Shown: one piece after another, positions 63,920-64,000 of the stretch
Numbering within the stretch: the first letter of the stretch is position 1
Layout: each line of letters opens with the position of its first letter
From: Ferruginibacter yonginensis
GTDB lineage: Bacteria > Bacteroidota > Bacteroidia > Chitinophagales > Chitinophagaceae
NCBI RefSeq assembly: GCF_042651465.1
Contig: NZ_JBHSCZ010000004.1
Location: 93,954 to 157,953 of the forward strand
Reading direction: 5' to 3'
DNA length: 64,000 nucleotides
Program-made: the position numbers and the translations under genes
The notes under the pieces: generated by a model
Told to the model about the DNA's origin: nothing
What the model saw: only the letters and a program-made list of their open reading frames with translations
Databases searched by the model: none

Positions 63920-64000
63920 TGGCGGCTACCTACTCTCCCACATTGTTGTGCAGTACCACCATAACATGAGGGGCTTATCCGCCGCGGCGGATCGGTATGG
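63920..64000 (-). rRNA. rrf: 5S rRNA 3' portion (partial; unusual loop C)
   Basis: On the minus strand the sequence reads CCATACCGA, palindrome, TAAGCCCCTCATG, GGTGGTACTGCAC, then GTGGGAGAGTAGG and TAGCCGCCA, which is the standard 3' half of bacterial 5S rRNA. Between CCGA and TAAGCC, where loop C normally reads about ACACGGAAGT, there is TCCGCCGCGGCGGA. This would turn the loop into a stem. The 5' half lies beyond the window, so it cannot be told whether this is a working 5S gene at the end of an rrn operon or a copy altered by the palindrome. Confidence 0.6.

Larger units (their letters stand above)
63853..64000. repeat. Tandem repeat, unit 3 (partial, cut by the window end)
   Basis: Starts ATCAACTATTTGAAGTAGATGCA like units 1 and 2, then diverges into a terminator and the 3' end of a 5S gene, and rejoins the repeat from ACATTGTTGTGCAG onward. 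The perfect palindrome is at 63977-63992. The spacing of palindromes between units is 205 and 208 bp. Confidence 0.7.

Noticed and set aside
63443..64000. CRISPR array
   Set aside because: The units are about 205 bp, diverge along their length, contain 5S-like sequence, and have no short identical repeats with unique spacers. No cas gene is nearby.

Overview
The window is chromosomal DNA from a member of the Bacteroidota, most likely the Chitinophagales/Chitinophagaceae. The evidence is AT-rich DNA, TAnnTTTG-type -7 promoter boxes, a C-terminal type IX secretion sorting domain, tandem DUF1573 proteins, DUF4954, CcmD-like cytochrome biogenesis, LytTR regulators and MFP-RND-OMP efflux genes with lipoprotein signals. 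This is inferred from gene content; no species can be named. Most of the window is core chromosome. The last 2 kb, and the gene cut at the left end, are the irregular parts.

Layout. 1-3.2 kb: fragment of a lipoprotein gene, glutamate dehydrogenase, the ccmC-ccmD pair, and a spacer with a strong hairpin and a broken small ORF. 3.2-7.7 kb: LytTR regulator plus TPR histidine kinase, SET-domain protein, MgtE. 7.8-13.5 kb: glmS, DUF4954 protein, aroQ, carA. 13.5-17.5 kb: alpha ribosomal operon, reading infA-rpmJ-rpsM-rpsK-rpsD-rpoA-rplQ on the minus strand. It has its own promoter box, unusually structured gaps, and a candidate pseudoknot just before rpsD. 17.6-24.5 kb: OmpA-like protein, ccmB, secreted M4 protease with type IX signal, thymidine kinase, a conserved unknown, Kdo transferase. 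24.5-31.8 kb: seven nucleotide-sugar genes in a row (DegT aminotransferase, UDP-Glc dehydrogenase, UDP-xylose synthase, UDP-HexNAc dehydrogenase, UDP-HexNAc epimerase, rfbC, rfbD). They supply uronic acid, xylose, HexNAcA and rhamnose precursors for surface glycans.

31.8-39.6 kb: rRNA methyltransferase, TonB-like lipoprotein, two unrelated isocitrate dehydrogenases side by side, GNAT, DinB, lipoprotein, mnmA. 39.6-46 kb: RND efflux system and a small secreted protein. 46.2-51 kb: YebC, RDD protein, fused branched-chain 2-oxoacid dehydrogenase E1, two DUF1573 proteins. 51-54.7 kb: oxidative pentose phosphate operon gnd-zwf-pgl. 54.7-60 kb: TetR regulator divergent from an ABC-HlyD-TolC export operon whose ABC protein has lost nearly every catalytic motif except Walker A. 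60-61.9 kb: aminotransferase and nitroreductase. 62-64 kb: tyrosine recombinase followed by 205-bp tandem repeats that contain 5S rRNA-derived sequence with a GC-rich palindrome in place of loop C. The window ends inside the last copy, which has a proper 5S 3' end and terminator.

The observations most worth a second look are the degenerate ABC exporter, the recombinase plus 5S/palindrome repeat array, and the candidate S4 pseudoknot before rpsD.
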